64,000 bases of DNA from Pseudaquabacterium pictum (GCF_005403045.1 NZ_BJCL01000001.1:186001-250000), one strand, 5' to 3'; positions 40,603 through 49,292 are shown, counted from the first letter of the stretch. The notes: generated from the sequence alone by a model not told the origin. Numbers and translations are program-made.

Positions 40603-40979
40603 CAGCTGCTGCGCCCGGGCGCGTGCCCTGGCGCAGCTTGGCCGGCCTGGCGGTGGTGGTGGCCCTGGCGAGTGGCGCCAGCCAGTGGTGGCGCAGCCAC
40701 CTGGCCGGCAGCCTGGGCGAGCAGCTGGTGGCGCTGGCCCGGCCGGGCGACATCCAGATGCTCTCGTCCACCACCTGTGTCTACTGCACTGCGGCCCGGC
40801 GCTGGCTGACCGACCAGCAGGTGCCGTTCGGCGAATGCTTCATCGAGCGCGACGCCGATTGCGCGGCGCGCTACCAGGCCATGGGCGCGCGCGGCACGCC
40901 CACGCTGCTGGTGCGTGGCCAGGTGCAGCTGGGCTTCAGCCCGCAGCAGGTGCTGGACGGGCTGCAGGCCCGCCGCTGA
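40599..40979 (+). CDS. Membrane-anchored or exported glutaredoxin-like protein
   Basis: 126 residues from a GTG start that overlaps the ridA stop (GTGA). A hydrophobic N-terminal helix (LAGLAVVVALASGASQWW) precedes a glutaredoxin/thioredoxin-fold domain with the redox motif STTCVYCTAARRWL and the cis-proline RGTPTLLVRG. The CVYC motif is in the place of the glutaredoxin CPYC. The signal-anchor suggests it works in the periplasm or at the inner membrane, not as a classical cytoplasmic glutaredoxin. Its stop abuts the convergent YciO-type gene with no gap. Confidence 0.82.
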   Translation: MTAAAPGRVPWRSLAGLAVVVALASGASQWWRSHLAGSLGEQLVALARPGDIQMLSSTTCVYCTAARRWLTDQQVPFGECFIERDADCAARYQAMGARGTPTLLVRGQVQLGFSPQQVLDGLQARR

Positions 40980-41603
40980 TCACAAGCCGAGACGCGCCAG
41001 GTCCCCGCGGCCCTTGCGCACCAGCACCGGCGTGTCGCCGCTCAGGTCGATCACCGTGGTCGGCGCCATCGGGCAGGCGCCGGCATCCACCACGCCGGCG
41101 ATCAGCTTCTGGTAGCGCACCAGGATGTCCTCGGCATCGTTCATCGGCTCGGTCTCGCCCGGGGCGATCAGCGTGGTGGCCAGCAGCGGCTGGCCCAGCT
41201 CTTCCAGCAGCGCCTGCGCCACCTTGTGCGCCGGCACCCGCAGGCCGATGGTGCGCCGCGACGGGTGCGACAGCCGGCGCGGCACCTCCTTGGTGGCCTC
41301 CAGGATGAAGGTGTAGGGCCCGGGCGTGCCCAGCTTCAGCAGCCGGTACTGGCGGTTGTCGACCCGGGCGTAGTTGGCCAGCTCCGACAGATCCCGGCAC
41401 AGCAGGGTGAGGTGGTGCTTGTCGTCGACCTGGCGGATGCGGCGCAGCGACTCGGCGGCGGCCTTGTCGTCGAGGTGGCAGACAAGGGCATAGCTGCTGT
41501 CGGTGGGCACGGCGCAGACGCCGCCCTGGTGCAGCAGCTGCGCCGCCTGCTTCAGCAGCCGCGGCTGGGGGTTGTCGGGGTGGACTTCGAAGAACTGCGA
41601 CAT
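40980..41603 (-). CDS. YciO-type Sua5/YrdC/TsaC family protein
   Basis: 207 residues, the YciO length. The YrdC domain fills the protein: LKQAAQLLHQGGVCAVPTDSSYALVCHLDD, HHLTLLCRDLSELANYARVDNRQYRLLKLGTPGPYTFILEATKEVPRRL, TIGLRVPAH. The P-T-D-S/T-x-Y motif and the following Lys/Arg residues bind nucleotide in TsaC, which makes threonylcarbamoyl-AMP for the t6A modification of tRNA. YciO members are weaker or specialised relatives, so the reaction is uncertain. The ATG at 41603 (MSQFFEVHPDNPQPR) is the family start; the one 14 codons upstream is less likely. Confidence 0.9.
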   Translation of the reverse strand: MSQFFEVHPDNPQPRLLKQAAQLLHQGGVCAVPTDSSYALVCHLDDKAAAESLRRIRQVDDKHHLTLLCRDLSELANYARVDNRQYRLLKLGTPGPYTFILEATKEVPRRLSHPSRRTIGLRVPAHKVAQALLEELGQPLLATTLIAPGETEPMNDAEDILVRYQKLIAGVVDAGACPMAPTTVIDLSGDTPVLVRKGRGDLARLGL

Positions 41604-41690
41604 GCGCGGCCAGAGGGCGGGCGGTGGACGGGAAAGACTGGGCAACCCCGGGACTCTACGCCGTGTGCGGCCGCTGCCGCATGCATCTGA

Positions 41691-42572
41691 TCAAACCTGC
41701 AGGCTGGCAGCGGCTGCCCAGGCGTTGCCGGGCCGCGCCAGCGCCTGCCACACCGGCTGCAGCACGCCAGGCAGGTCGGGCAGGGTGCCCAGGTCGGTGC
41801 GGCTTTCCTCGGGCGAATGGAAATCGCTGCCGCGCGAGGCGAACAAGCCGAACTCCTGCGCCATCGCGGTGTACTTCGCGGTGTCGGCCTGGCCGTGGCT
41901 GCCGGTCAGCACTTCCACGCCCTGGCCGCCGTGGGCCTTGAACTCGGAGAACAGCGCGTACTCCTCGTTGACGGTCAACTTGTAGCGGCCCGGATGGGCG
42001 ATCACGGCCACGCCACCGGCCTGGGTGATCCAGCGCACCGCCTCGCCCAGGCCAGCCCACTCATGAGGCACGAAACCGGGCTTGCCCTCGGTGAGGAAGC
42101 GGCGGAACACCGCGCCGGTGTCGGTGCAGGTGCCGGTCTCCACCAGCCAGCGGGCAAAGTGGGTGCGTGAGACCAGGGCCGGGTTGCCCACGTAGCGCAG
42201 CGCCCCTTCGAAGGCACCCTTCAGCCCCACCTGGGCCAGGCCGTCGGCCATGGCCTGGGCACGGGCCAGGCGGCCGCCGCGGGTGCGGGCCAGGCCGGCC
42301 AACAGGGCGGGATTGGAGGCGTCGAAGCCGAGGCCGACGATGTGCACCGTCTCCTTGGCAAAGCTGACCGAGATCTCGACGCCGTTGACGAAGCCCATGC
42401 CCAGGGCGGAAGCGGCCGCGGCGGCCTCGGCCAGGCCGCTGACCTCGTCATGGTCGGTCAGGGCCCAGAGCTCGACGCCGTTGTCATGGGCACGCCGGGC
42501 CAGCGCGGTGGGGCTCAGGGTGCCGTCGGAAAAACGGGAGTGGCAATGCAGGTCGGCGTTGAGAAGGTGCAC
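41691..42572 (-). CDS. PHP-domain nucleoside bisphosphate phosphatase / RNase AM family
   Basis: 293 residues of PHP type. Metal ligands are found in DLHCHSRFSDGTLSP, ALTDHDEVSG, NGVEISVSF, AVIAHPGR and GSDFHSP, the complete trinuclear set. The closest characterised relatives are E. coli YciV (TrpH, RNase AM) and Chromobacterium 3',5'-nucleotide bisphosphatase, which remove the 3' phosphate from pAp and trim 5' ends of rRNA. It lies on the same strand as, and 87 bp upstream of, the YciO-type gene, an arrangement also common elsewhere. Confidence 0.92.
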   Translation of the reverse strand: MHLLNADLHCHSRFSDGTLSPTALARRAHDNGVELWALTDHDEVSGLAEAAAAASALGMGFVNGVEISVSFAKETVHIVGLGFDASNPALLAGLARTRGGRLARAQAMADGLAQVGLKGAFEGALRYVGNPALVSRTHFARWLVETGTCTDTGAVFRRFLTEGKPGFVPHEWAGLGEAVRWITQAGGVAVIAHPGRYKLTVNEEYALFSEFKAHGGQGVEVLTGSHGQADTAKYTAMAQEFGLFASRGSDFHSPEESRTDLGTLPDLPGVLQPVWQALARPGNAWAAAASLQV

Positions 42573-42669
42573 CTGGGTATTTTCGCAGCTTGGCCGGGTG
42601 GCGTGCTGGCGCGCACGCGACGACCCTGTGCATTGCTGCGCAGGCGCCGCCCAAGGCGCCGGGTGCGCC

Positions 42670-43626
42670 TCAACCGGCCACCACCCGCACCGGTGCGGGC
42701 TGGGCCTCGGGCTCGGCGTCGAAACGCTCGAAGCCGGTGTAGCAGAGGAAGTGGCGGTTGGCGGCGCGGCCGAACAGCGTCATGCCCAGCTGCTCGGCCA
42801 GCCCATGGCCCATGGCGGTGACACCATTGCGCGAGACGATGATCGGCACGCCCATCTGGGCCGACTTCATCACCATCTCGCTGGTCAGCCGGCCGGTGGT
42901 GTAGAAGGTCTTGTCCGCGCCGGTGACGCCGTGCATCGCCATCCAGCCGGCGATGGTGTCGATGGCGTTGTGGCGGCCCACGTCTTCCACCGCCACCAGC
43001 ATCTGGCTGCCTGTGAACAGCGCGCAGCCATGCACCGAGCCGGCCTTGCGGTGGATGCTGTGGCGCTGGCGCATCTGCTCCAGCAGCGCATTCAGCGTGC
43101 CCTGGCGGATGCGGGCGCTGGCGGCATCGGGCAGGCGGATGCCGCCCAGCTGGTCCATCGCGTCGCCGAACACCGTGCCCTGGCCGCAGCCGGTGGTGAC
43201 GACACGGTGCGCCGTCTTGCCGGCCAGGTCGGCGATGCCGGTCTGTGTTTGCACCGCAGCGGCCCCGACATCCCAGTCGACGGTGATGGAGGCCACTTCG
43301 GCCACATCGGCGATCAGCCGCTGGTTCAGCAGCCAGCCCAGCACCAGCAGCTCGGGGCAGGCGCCCAGGGTCATCAGCGTGACCAGCTCGCGCTTGTCGA
43401 CGAAGACCGTCAGCGGGCGCTCGGCCGGGATGTGCAGCAGGCGGCGGGCGCCATGCTCGTCCTGCACCGTGATCTCGCGCAGCAGCGTGCCCTGGGCGGT
43501 GGTGAGCCGCGGCGCGCCGGGCACCAGGGGCGGCTGCACCGGGGCCTCGAAGGCGCGGGGCTCGCCAGTGTCTGCAGCCCGCGCCGGCGTGGCCGTGGTC
43601 TGGGCGTGGCGCCGCTGCAGGGCCAT
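42670..43626 (-). CDS. fdhD: FdhD, formate dehydrogenase sulfurtransferase
   Basis: 318 residues. After a variable N-terminus (about 60) come the FdhD segments: RPLTVFVDKRELVTLMTLGACPELLVLGWLLNQRLI, VTTGCGQGTVFG with the conserved cysteine, ALFTGSQMLVAVEDVGRHNAIDTIAGW and VIVSRNGVTAMGHGLAEQLGMTLFGRA. FdhD passes sulfur from IscS to the molybdenum cofactor before it is inserted into formate dehydrogenase. It is the last gene of the leftward formate dehydrogenase operon, 10 bp after a small secreted protein gene. The open frame extends upstream without a better start. Confidence 0.93.
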   Translation of the reverse strand: MALQRRHAQTTATPARAADTGEPRAFEAPVQPPLVPGAPRLTTAQGTLLREITVQDEHGARRLLHIPAERPLTVFVDKRELVTLMTLGACPELLVLGWLLNQRLIADVAEVASITVDWDVGAAAVQTQTGIADLAGKTAHRVVTTGCGQGTVFGDAMDQLGGIRLPDAASARIRQGTLNALLEQMRQRHSIHRKAGSVHGCALFTGSQMLVAVEDVGRHNAIDTIAGWMAMHGVTGADKTFYTTGRLTSEMVMKSAQMGVPIIVSRNGVTAMGHGLAEQLGMTLFGRAANRHFLCYTGFERFDAEPEAQPAPVRVVAG

Positions 43627-43636
43627 CAGCGGGACA

Positions 43637-43993
43637 TCACTTCTTGGCGGGCGCGGCGGGTGCCGCGGCCATGGCCGGCGCGGGGGCCGCGGCCGCCGCT
43701 GGCGCGGCCCCAGGCAGCGTGGAGACGAACGGTCCGGGGTCGGCACAGGCCGGCGTCTCGGTGGGCGCCGGCGCGGGCTTGCCGGCCTTCTTGGCGCTGG
43801 CCTGGTAGCTGGCCGCCACCTTGTCCATCGCCAGGCAGAGCTTGTAGTTGTCGACCTTGCCGGCATGGGCCGTCTTGGCCGCGGTTTCGGCCGCCTTGGC
43901 CTTGGCCTCGTCGCTGGGCGCGGGCAGCTTGGCCAGGGTGGTGCCGGCCAAGGTCGCCAGCAACAGGGCGGTGAGGGTGGTGCGCATCGTCAT
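43637..43993 (-). CDS. Small secreted Ala/Lys/Pro-rich protein of the fdh operon
   Basis: 118 residues. A signal peptide (ALLLATLAGTTLA) is followed by a short Lys/Ala-rich helical region (EAKAKAAETAAKTAHAGKVDNYKLCLAMDKVAASYQASAKKAGK), one conserved-looking segment with two cysteines (LCLAMDK and PACADPGPF) and an Ala/Pro tail. No domain is recognised. It lies between the cytochrome b subunit and fdhD genes with gaps of 19 and 10 bp, so it is part of the operon. The two in-frame ATGs at 43993 and 43987 differ by two residues. Confidence 0.75.
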   Translation of the reverse strand: MTMRTTLTALLLATLAGTTLAKLPAPSDEAKAKAAETAAKTAHAGKVDNYKLCLAMDKVAASYQASAKKAGKPAPAPTETPACADPGPFVSTLPGAAPAAAAAPAPAMAAAPAAPAKK

Positions 43994-44012
43994 CCTGGAT
44001 TCTCCTGCAGCT

Positions 44013-45158
44013 TCAGGCCTGCGGTGCGGCATCGCCCACCGGGCGGCTGCCGCCTGGCGGGGTGGAACGCTGCACCGGGATCTTGCCGGCCTTCACGTCG
44101 TCCAGCCACAGCGCATGGTGTTCGCGGGCCCAGCCTTCGTTCACATAGCCGGTGCGCATGGCCTTGTAGGCGCCGCGGGTGCCGATGGTGCCCATGTAGA
44201 TGTGACCGAGCAGGAAGGTCATCATCAGGATCGACGCCACCGCATGGATCATGTGGGCCACCTGCATGTCGCCGCGCAGGTAGTCCAGCCCGGGCAGCAG
44301 CTTGTCCAGCACCAGGCCGGAGCCGACGACAAAGATGCCCGGCACGCAGATGCCCCACCAGAACATGCCCTTCTCGGCGGGGTTGAAGCGGTGCGACGGG
44401 ATCTCTTCCTTGCCGAACAGACCACCGCCTCGCACCAGCCACTTGAAATCCCACACCGTGGCGATGTTGTCCTTGACGAAGGTGACCAGCACGATCACCA
44501 GCGACACCGCGAACAGCGGCCCGACGAAGTTGTGCGCCGTCTTCAGCGCATAGGTGAGCCAGCCGAACAGGCTGCTGCCGATGACCGGCAGCAGGAAGAA
44601 CTTGCCGAAGGCCATCACGATGCCCGAGATGGCCAGCGTGACGAAGGCGATGGCGTTGGTCCAGTGGGCGGCGCGCTCCAGCGGCGTGAAGCGCTCGATC
44701 ACCAGGCCGGCATCGGCATGGTCATGCCCCAGCGGGCCCCTGCGCCAGTAGAACAGGCCCAGGGCCACCACCACGATCAGCAGCAGCGAGCCGCCATAGG
44801 GCAGCAGCCACTGGTTGCGCACCTGGCGCCAGGCTTCGCCGGCGTTGGTGAAACGCGCGCCGGGGTACTGCACGAAGGGCTGGATCAGCACACCCTGCTC
44901 GGCGCCGGGCAGGTTGCTGGTGCCGGGCTGCACGCCGGAATCGCGCACCGCGCGCCACATCGGCGCGTTGTTGCCGGGCTGGCTGCGCATGCGCTCGGCA
45001 TTGCTCTCGCCCGGCTTGGGGTCGGCCGGGGCGACGAAGCCGGCCGGCGGGCCCTTGGGCACCGCATCGGCGGGGGCTGCCGTGGCCTGCGCGAGGCTGG
45101 CGCCGGCGGCCAGCGTCAGTGTGGCGGCGGCCAGAAGGTGACGGAGGATGGAATGCAT
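44013..45158 (-). CDS. Formate dehydrogenase gamma subunit, cytochrome b556
   Basis: 381 residues. A signal peptide and a periplasmic N-terminal segment of about 110 residues precede a first helix (LLPYGGSLLLIVVVALGLFYW) and then the four-helix cytochrome b core of the FdoI/FdnI family: HWTNAIAFVTLAISGIVMAFGKFFLL, TAHNFVGPLFAVSLVIVLVTFVKDN, GMFWWGICVPGIFVVGSGLVL and VAHMIHAVASILMMTFLLGHIYMG, with the haem-ligand histidines. It anchors the enzyme in the inner membrane and passes electrons to quinone. The long periplasmic extension is typical of the gamma subunits of the FDH-3-like group. It lies 19 bp after the small lipoprotein gene. Confidence 0.92.
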   Translation of the reverse strand: MHSILRHLLAAATLTLAAGASLAQATAAPADAVPKGPPAGFVAPADPKPGESNAERMRSQPGNNAPMWRAVRDSGVQPGTSNLPGAEQGVLIQPFVQYPGARFTNAGEAWRQVRNQWLLPYGGSLLLIVVVALGLFYWRRGPLGHDHADAGLVIERFTPLERAAHWTNAIAFVTLAISGIVMAFGKFFLLPVIGSSLFGWLTYALKTAHNFVGPLFAVSLVIVLVTFVKDNIATVWDFKWLVRGGGLFGKEEIPSHRFNPAEKGMFWWGICVPGIFVVGSGLVLDKLLPGLDYLRGDMQVAHMIHAVASILMMTFLLGHIYMGTIGTRGAYKAMRTGYVNEGWAREHHALWLDDVKAGKIPVQRSTPPGGSRPVGDAAPQA

Positions 45159-45177
45159 GGCAGCTCCTGCGGCCGGC

Positions 45178-45417
45178 TCAGGGCTGGGCCGGCGCCCGGG
45201 TGTACTCGTTCTGGCCACGCTGGGCACGGGTGCGCAGCTGCTCTTCCCACGCGGCCTTGTCGCCCGCCTTGAAGCCGGCATCGGCACGCTGGCCGGCGGC
45301 CGGGCCCTTCCAGGGCTGGGTGTCGTGCTGCCTGGTGGCGGCCGACTGCGGCTTCTCGGCACAGGCGGCCAGCAGGGCGGCGGCGGCCAGCAGGCCCGCC
45401 AGGTGCAGGCGCCTCAT
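45178..45417 (-). CDS. Small lipoprotein of the fdh operon
   Basis: 79 residues. The N-terminus has a clear lipobox, LLAA-Cys19, so it is a lipoprotein of 61 mature residues (AEKPQSAATRQHDTQPWKG... AAWEEQLRTRAQRGQNEYTRA). Its ATG overlaps the stop of the beta-subunit gene (ATGA) and it is followed 19 bp later by the gamma-subunit gene. That arrangement shows it is a real operon member. No function is known to me; a role in assembly or anchoring of the formate dehydrogenase complex is a guess from location. Confidence 0.82.
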   Translation of the reverse strand: MRRLHLAGLLAAAALLAACAEKPQSAATRQHDTQPWKGPAAGQRADAGFKAGDKAAWEEQLRTRAQRGQNEYTRAPAQP

Positions 45418-46046
45418 GACTTGGTGGCCTTCGGCTGGGCGGGTGCGGCGGCGCCGGCCACCGGCTTGCCGTAGGCCGTGCCCCAGCCCCAGACCTCGCT
45501 GCCCTTGCCGCGGGTGAGCACCCGGGTGCGGAAGATGTCGGCCACCACGTCGCCGTCGCCGCCGATCAGGGCCTTGGTGCTGCACATCTCGGCGCAGGCC
45601 GGCAGCTTGCCTTCGGCCAGGCGGTTGCGACCATACTTCTCGTACTCGGCCTCGCTGCCGTTGGCCTCGGGGCCGCCGGCGCAGAAGGTGCACTTGTCCA
45701 TCTTGCCGCGCAGGCCGAAGGTGCCGTTGGTGGGGAACTGCGGCGCGCCGAAGGGGCAGGCATAGCTGCAGTAGCCGCAGCCGATGCACACGTCCTTGTC
45801 GTGCAGCACCACGCCTTCGTCGGTGCGGTAGAAGCAGTCGACCGGGCAGACCGACATGCAGGGTGCGTCGCTGCAGTGCATGCAGGCCACCGAGATGCTC
45901 TTCTCGCCGGGCACGCCGTCGTTGAGGGTGACGACCCGGCGGCGGTTCACGCCCCAGGGTACTTCGTGTTCCGCCTTGCAGGCGGTGACGCAACCGTTGC
46001 ACTCGATGCAGCGCTCCGAGTCGCAGATGAACTTCATGCGGGCCAT
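45414..46046 (-). CDS. Formate dehydrogenase beta subunit, iron-sulfur protein
   Basis: 210 residues with four [4Fe-4S] cysteine groups: CIECNGCVTACKAEH, CMHCSDAPCMSVCP, CIGCGYCSYACPFG, and CTFCAGG with PACAEMCSTKAL. It is the electron relay between the molybdopterin alpha subunit and the cytochrome b subunit. Unlike E. coli FdoH it has no C-terminal membrane helix, as in the FDH-3/Wolinella-type enzymes. The start is the ATG at 46046, 22 bp after the alpha-subunit stop; a second ATG three codons later is possible. The stop overlaps the small lipoprotein start. Confidence 0.95.
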   Translation of the reverse strand: MARMKFICDSERCIECNGCVTACKAEHEVPWGVNRRRVVTLNDGVPGEKSISVACMHCSDAPCMSVCPVDCFYRTDEGVVLHDKDVCIGCGYCSYACPFGAPQFPTNGTFGLRGKMDKCTFCAGGPEANGSEAEYEKYGRNRLAEGKLPACAEMCSTKALIGGDGDVVADIFRTRVLTRGKGSEVWGWGTAYGKPVAGAAAPAQPKATKS

Positions 46047-46068
46047 GCTGGTGTCTCCTGCTGCGGCC

Positions 46069-49053
46069 TCAGGCCGTGGCTTTCTCAATCTGGCAGACCG
46101 TGGTCTTGGTCTCTTGCATCATCGTGACGCTGTCGTAGCCGTAGGTGGTGGCGGTGTTGATCGATTCACCGCGGATCACCGGCATGGCGCCGTCGGGGTA
46201 GTAGGGCGACATGTCCACGCCGCCCCAGCGGCCGCTGAAGTGGAAGGGCATCCACACCGTCTCGGCGTCCACCCGCTCGGTGACCAGGGCCTTGAGCCGC
46301 AGACCCTTGAAGTCGGGCACGGCGGCCATCGGCGGTGTCTTCACCCACACCCAGTCGCCGTGGCGGATGCCGCGGTCGTTGGCGGCCTTGGGGTTGATCT
46401 CGACGAACATCTCCTGCTGCAGCTCGGCCAGCCAGGGGTTGCTGCGGGTCTCCTCGCCGCCGCCCTCGTACTCGACCAGGCGGCCGCTGGACATGATCAG
46501 CGGGAAGGTCTTGCCGACGTCCTTGTTCTGCTCCTGCACCGTCTTGAACAGCGTGGGCAGGCGCCAGAAAGCCTTGCGGTCGTCGTGCGTCGGGTACTTG
46601 GCGACCAGGTCGGGCCGGGTGCTGTAGAGCGGCTCGCGGTGCTGCGGCACCGGGTCGGGGAAGTTCCAGACCACGGCGCGCGCCTTGGCATTGCCGAAGG
46701 GGTGGCAGCCGTGCACCTGCATGGCCACGCGGATGATGCCGCCCGACGGATCGGTCTTCCAGTTCTTGCCCTCGGCGGCCTTCTGCTCGGCCTCGGTGAG
46801 ATCTGCCCACCAGCCCAGCTTCTTCAGCAGCAGGTGGTCGAACTCGGGGTAGCCGGTGGTGAGATCCGCGCCCAGGCTGTGCGAGCCGTCGCCGGCCAGC
46901 AGGCTCTGGCCGTCCCGCTCGACACCGAAATTGGCGCGGAAGTTGCCGCCGCCGTCCATCACATGGCGGCTGGTGTCGTACAGGTTGGGCGATCCGGGGT
47001 GCTTGAGCGCCGGCGTGCCGTAGCACGGCCAGGGCAGGCCGAAATAGTCGCCATCGAGCTTGTAGCCGGTCTCCTTGTCGATGCCGCCCTTGGCGCGCAG
47101 CGTCTTCACGTCGAAGACGTTCATGTTGCGCATGTGGGCCTTCAGCCGCTCGGGGCTCTGGCCGGTGTAGCCGATGGTCCAGACGCTCTTGTTGATCTCG
47201 CGCAGGATGGATTCGGTCTCGGGCTCGATGCCGCCCTTGCCCTGCACCATCTTGTAGTTCTTGACCAGTTCCTTGGCGAAGCCCAGCTTTTCGGCGAGCT
47301 GGAACATGATCATGTGGTCGGTGCGGCTCTCCCACAGCGGCTCGATCACCTTTTCGCGCCACTGGATGCTGCGGTTGCTGGCGGTGCAGGAGCCGCTGGT
47401 CTCGAACTGGGTGGTGGTGGGCAGCAGGTAGACCGCGCGGTTGGGGTTCTGGTCTTCCGGCTTGCCGGGCATCGCGGCCATGGCCGCGGTGGCGCTGGGG
47501 AAGGGATCGACGACGACCAGCAGGTCGAGCTTGTCCATCGCCTTCTTCATCTCCAGCCCGCGGGTCTGGCTGTTGGGCGCGTGGCCCCAGAAGAACAGGC
47601 CGCGCAGGTTGCTCTCCTGGTCGATCAGCTCGTTCTTCTCGAGCACGCCGTCGACCCAGCGCGAGACCGTCATGCCCGGCTTGGTCATCATGCCGGGGGC
47701 GTACTGCTTCTTGATCCACTCGAAGTCGACATCCCAGACCTTGGCGAAGTGCTTCCAGGCGCCGTCGGCGAGGCCATAGTAGCCGGGCAGGCTGTCGGGG
47801 TTGGGTCCGACATCGGTGGCGCCCTGCACGTTGTCATGGCCGCGGAAGATGTTGGTGCCGCCGCCGCTCTTGCCCACGTTGCCCAGCGCCAGCTGCAGCA
47901 GGCAGCTGGCCCGCACGATGGCATTGCCGATGGTGTGCTGGGTCTGGCCCATGCACCAGACGATGGTGCCAGGGCGGTTCTCGTTCAGGATGGTGGCCAC
48001 CTTCAGCGTGGTCGCCTCGTCCACGCCGCAGGCCTCGAACACCTTGTCGGGTGTCCACTTGCTCAGGCATTCCTCGCGCACCTTGTCCATGCCCCAGACG
48101 CGGTCGGCGATGTACTGCTTGTCTTCCCAGCCGTTCTTGAAGATGTGGTGCATCACGCCGAACAGGAACGGGATGTCCGAACCCGAGCGGATGCGCACGT
48201 ATTCGTCGGCCTTGGCCGCGGTGCGGGTGAAGCGCGGGTCGACCACGATCACCTTGCAGCCGTTTTCCTTGGCATGCAGCATGTGCAGCATCGACACCGG
48301 GTGCGCCTCGGCGGCGTTGCTGCCAATGTAGATCGCCGCCTTGGCGTTCTGCATGTCGTTGTAGCTGTTGGTCATCGCGCCATACCCCCAGGTATTCGCG
48401 ACGCCGGCCACCGTGGTGCTGTGGCAGATGCGGGCCTGGTGGTCGGTGTTGTTGCTGCCCCAGAAGCTGATCCACTTGCGCAGCAGGTAGGCCTGCTCGT
48501 TGTTGTGCTTGCTGGAGCCGACCACGAAGATCGAATCCGGTCCGCTCTGCTTGCGCAGGTCAAGCATCCTGGCGCTGATCTCGTTGAGCGCCTGGTCCCA
48601 GGAGATGCGCTGGTACTTGCCGCCCACCAGCTTCATCGGGTACTTCAGGCGGTACTCGCCATGGCCGTGCTCACGCAGCGCGGCGCCCTTGGCGCAGTGC
48701 GCACCCAGGTTGATCGGCGAATCGAACACCGGCTCCTGCCGCACCCAGACGCCGTTTTCCACCACAGCGTCCACCGCGCAGCCCACCGAGCAGTGGCCGC
48801 AGACCGTGCGCCGGACTTCCACCTTCTTGGCCACGCCGTCGGCAGCCTTGGCGGCATCGGTGGCCTCGGCCTTCTTCACCAGCACCAGCTGCGAGGCGGC
48901 GATGCCGGCGCCCACGCCCAGGCCGGAGCGGCGCAGGAAGGCCCGCCGGTCCATCGTGGGGATGGCGCGCGACACGCCGCGCGCCAGGCTGGCCACCAGG
49001 CCGGAGGAGGGGGCGCCTGCCGAGGGGGCGCCGGGCTTGCGGGTCAACAGCAT
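46069..49053 (-). CDS. Formate dehydrogenase alpha subunit, molybdopterin enzyme
   Basis: 994 residues. A Tat signal with the twin-arginine segment MDRRAFLRRSGLGVGAG starts at residue 34, after a long N-terminal extension; an ATG at that residue could be the true start. The [4Fe-4S] ligands are Cys85, Cys88, Cys92 and Cys120. The Mo/W ligand is Cys210 in ARICHSTTVAG, followed by the catalytic His, so this is a cysteine and not a selenocysteine enzyme. Bis-MGD-binding segments (GSNAAEAHPV, LALGNVGKSGGGTNIFRGHDNVQGATD, MSSGRLVEYEGGGEETRSNPWLAELQQEMFVEINPKAA) complete it. It oxidises formate to CO2 in the periplasm. Confidence 0.96.
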   Translation of the reverse strand: MLLTRKPGAPSAGAPSSGLVASLARGVSRAIPTMDRRAFLRRSGLGVGAGIAASQLVLVKKAEATDAAKAADGVAKKVEVRRTVCGHCSVGCAVDAVVENGVWVRQEPVFDSPINLGAHCAKGAALREHGHGEYRLKYPMKLVGGKYQRISWDQALNEISARMLDLRKQSGPDSIFVVGSSKHNNEQAYLLRKWISFWGSNNTDHQARICHSTTVAGVANTWGYGAMTNSYNDMQNAKAAIYIGSNAAEAHPVSMLHMLHAKENGCKVIVVDPRFTRTAAKADEYVRIRSGSDIPFLFGVMHHIFKNGWEDKQYIADRVWGMDKVREECLSKWTPDKVFEACGVDEATTLKVATILNENRPGTIVWCMGQTQHTIGNAIVRASCLLQLALGNVGKSGGGTNIFRGHDNVQGATDVGPNPDSLPGYYGLADGAWKHFAKVWDVDFEWIKKQYAPGMMTKPGMTVSRWVDGVLEKNELIDQESNLRGLFFWGHAPNSQTRGLEMKKAMDKLDLLVVVDPFPSATAAMAAMPGKPEDQNPNRAVYLLPTTTQFETSGSCTASNRSIQWREKVIEPLWESRTDHMIMFQLAEKLGFAKELVKNYKMVQGKGGIEPETESILREINKSVWTIGYTGQSPERLKAHMRNMNVFDVKTLRAKGGIDKETGYKLDGDYFGLPWPCYGTPALKHPGSPNLYDTSRHVMDGGGNFRANFGVERDGQSLLAGDGSHSLGADLTTGYPEFDHLLLKKLGWWADLTEAEQKAAEGKNWKTDPSGGIIRVAMQVHGCHPFGNAKARAVVWNFPDPVPQHREPLYSTRPDLVAKYPTHDDRKAFWRLPTLFKTVQEQNKDVGKTFPLIMSSGRLVEYEGGGEETRSNPWLAELQQEMFVEINPKAANDRGIRHGDWVWVKTPPMAAVPDFKGLRLKALVTERVDAETVWMPFHFSGRWGGVDMSPYYPDGAMPVIRGESINTATTYGYDSVTMMQETKTTVCQIEKATA

Positions 49054-49070
49054 CGGGATGGCCTCCGGCG

Positions 49071-49292
49071 TCAGACCTTGGCGGTCCGGTAGTAGTGCTG
49101 CACGTGGGCGGTGAGCTGGTAGCCGCCGCCGGCTTCGGGCGCGGCCTGGGGTTGGGCCTCGGCCACCGGCTCGGGCGTGCGCGACAGCGGCAGCACGGTG
49201 GCGGCAGCGGCGAGGGCACCGGCGGTGCCGGCACCGGCAAACAGCCGGCGGCGTGACACCGGGCTGGGCGAGGTTTCGGGGGACTTGCGCAT
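49071..49292 (-). CDS. Formate dehydrogenase region Tat-signal small protein
   Basis: 73 residues: a Tat signal (SRRRLFAGAGTAGALAAAATVLPL) followed by a short tail ending in GGGYQLTAHVQHYYRTAKV. This is the small Tat-targeted protein regularly found first in such formate dehydrogenase operons; its role is not established, possibly helping export or assembly of the alpha subunit. The start at 49292 has an excellent AGGAGG ribosome site (CCTCCT on the plus strand at 49298-49303), so the ATG 15 codons upstream is unlikely. It lies 17 bp before the alpha-subunit start. Confidence 0.9.
   Translation of the reverse strand: MRKSPETSPSPVSRRRLFAGAGTAGALAAAATVLPLSRTPEPVAEAQPQAAPEAGGGYQLTAHVQHYYRTAKV

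Noticed and set aside
45856-49092. 1078-codon plus-strand frame opposite the formate dehydrogenase genes
   Set aside because: It is antisense to the beta and alpha subunits, rich in His, Gln, Val and Ala as expected for a shadow frame, and matches no family.
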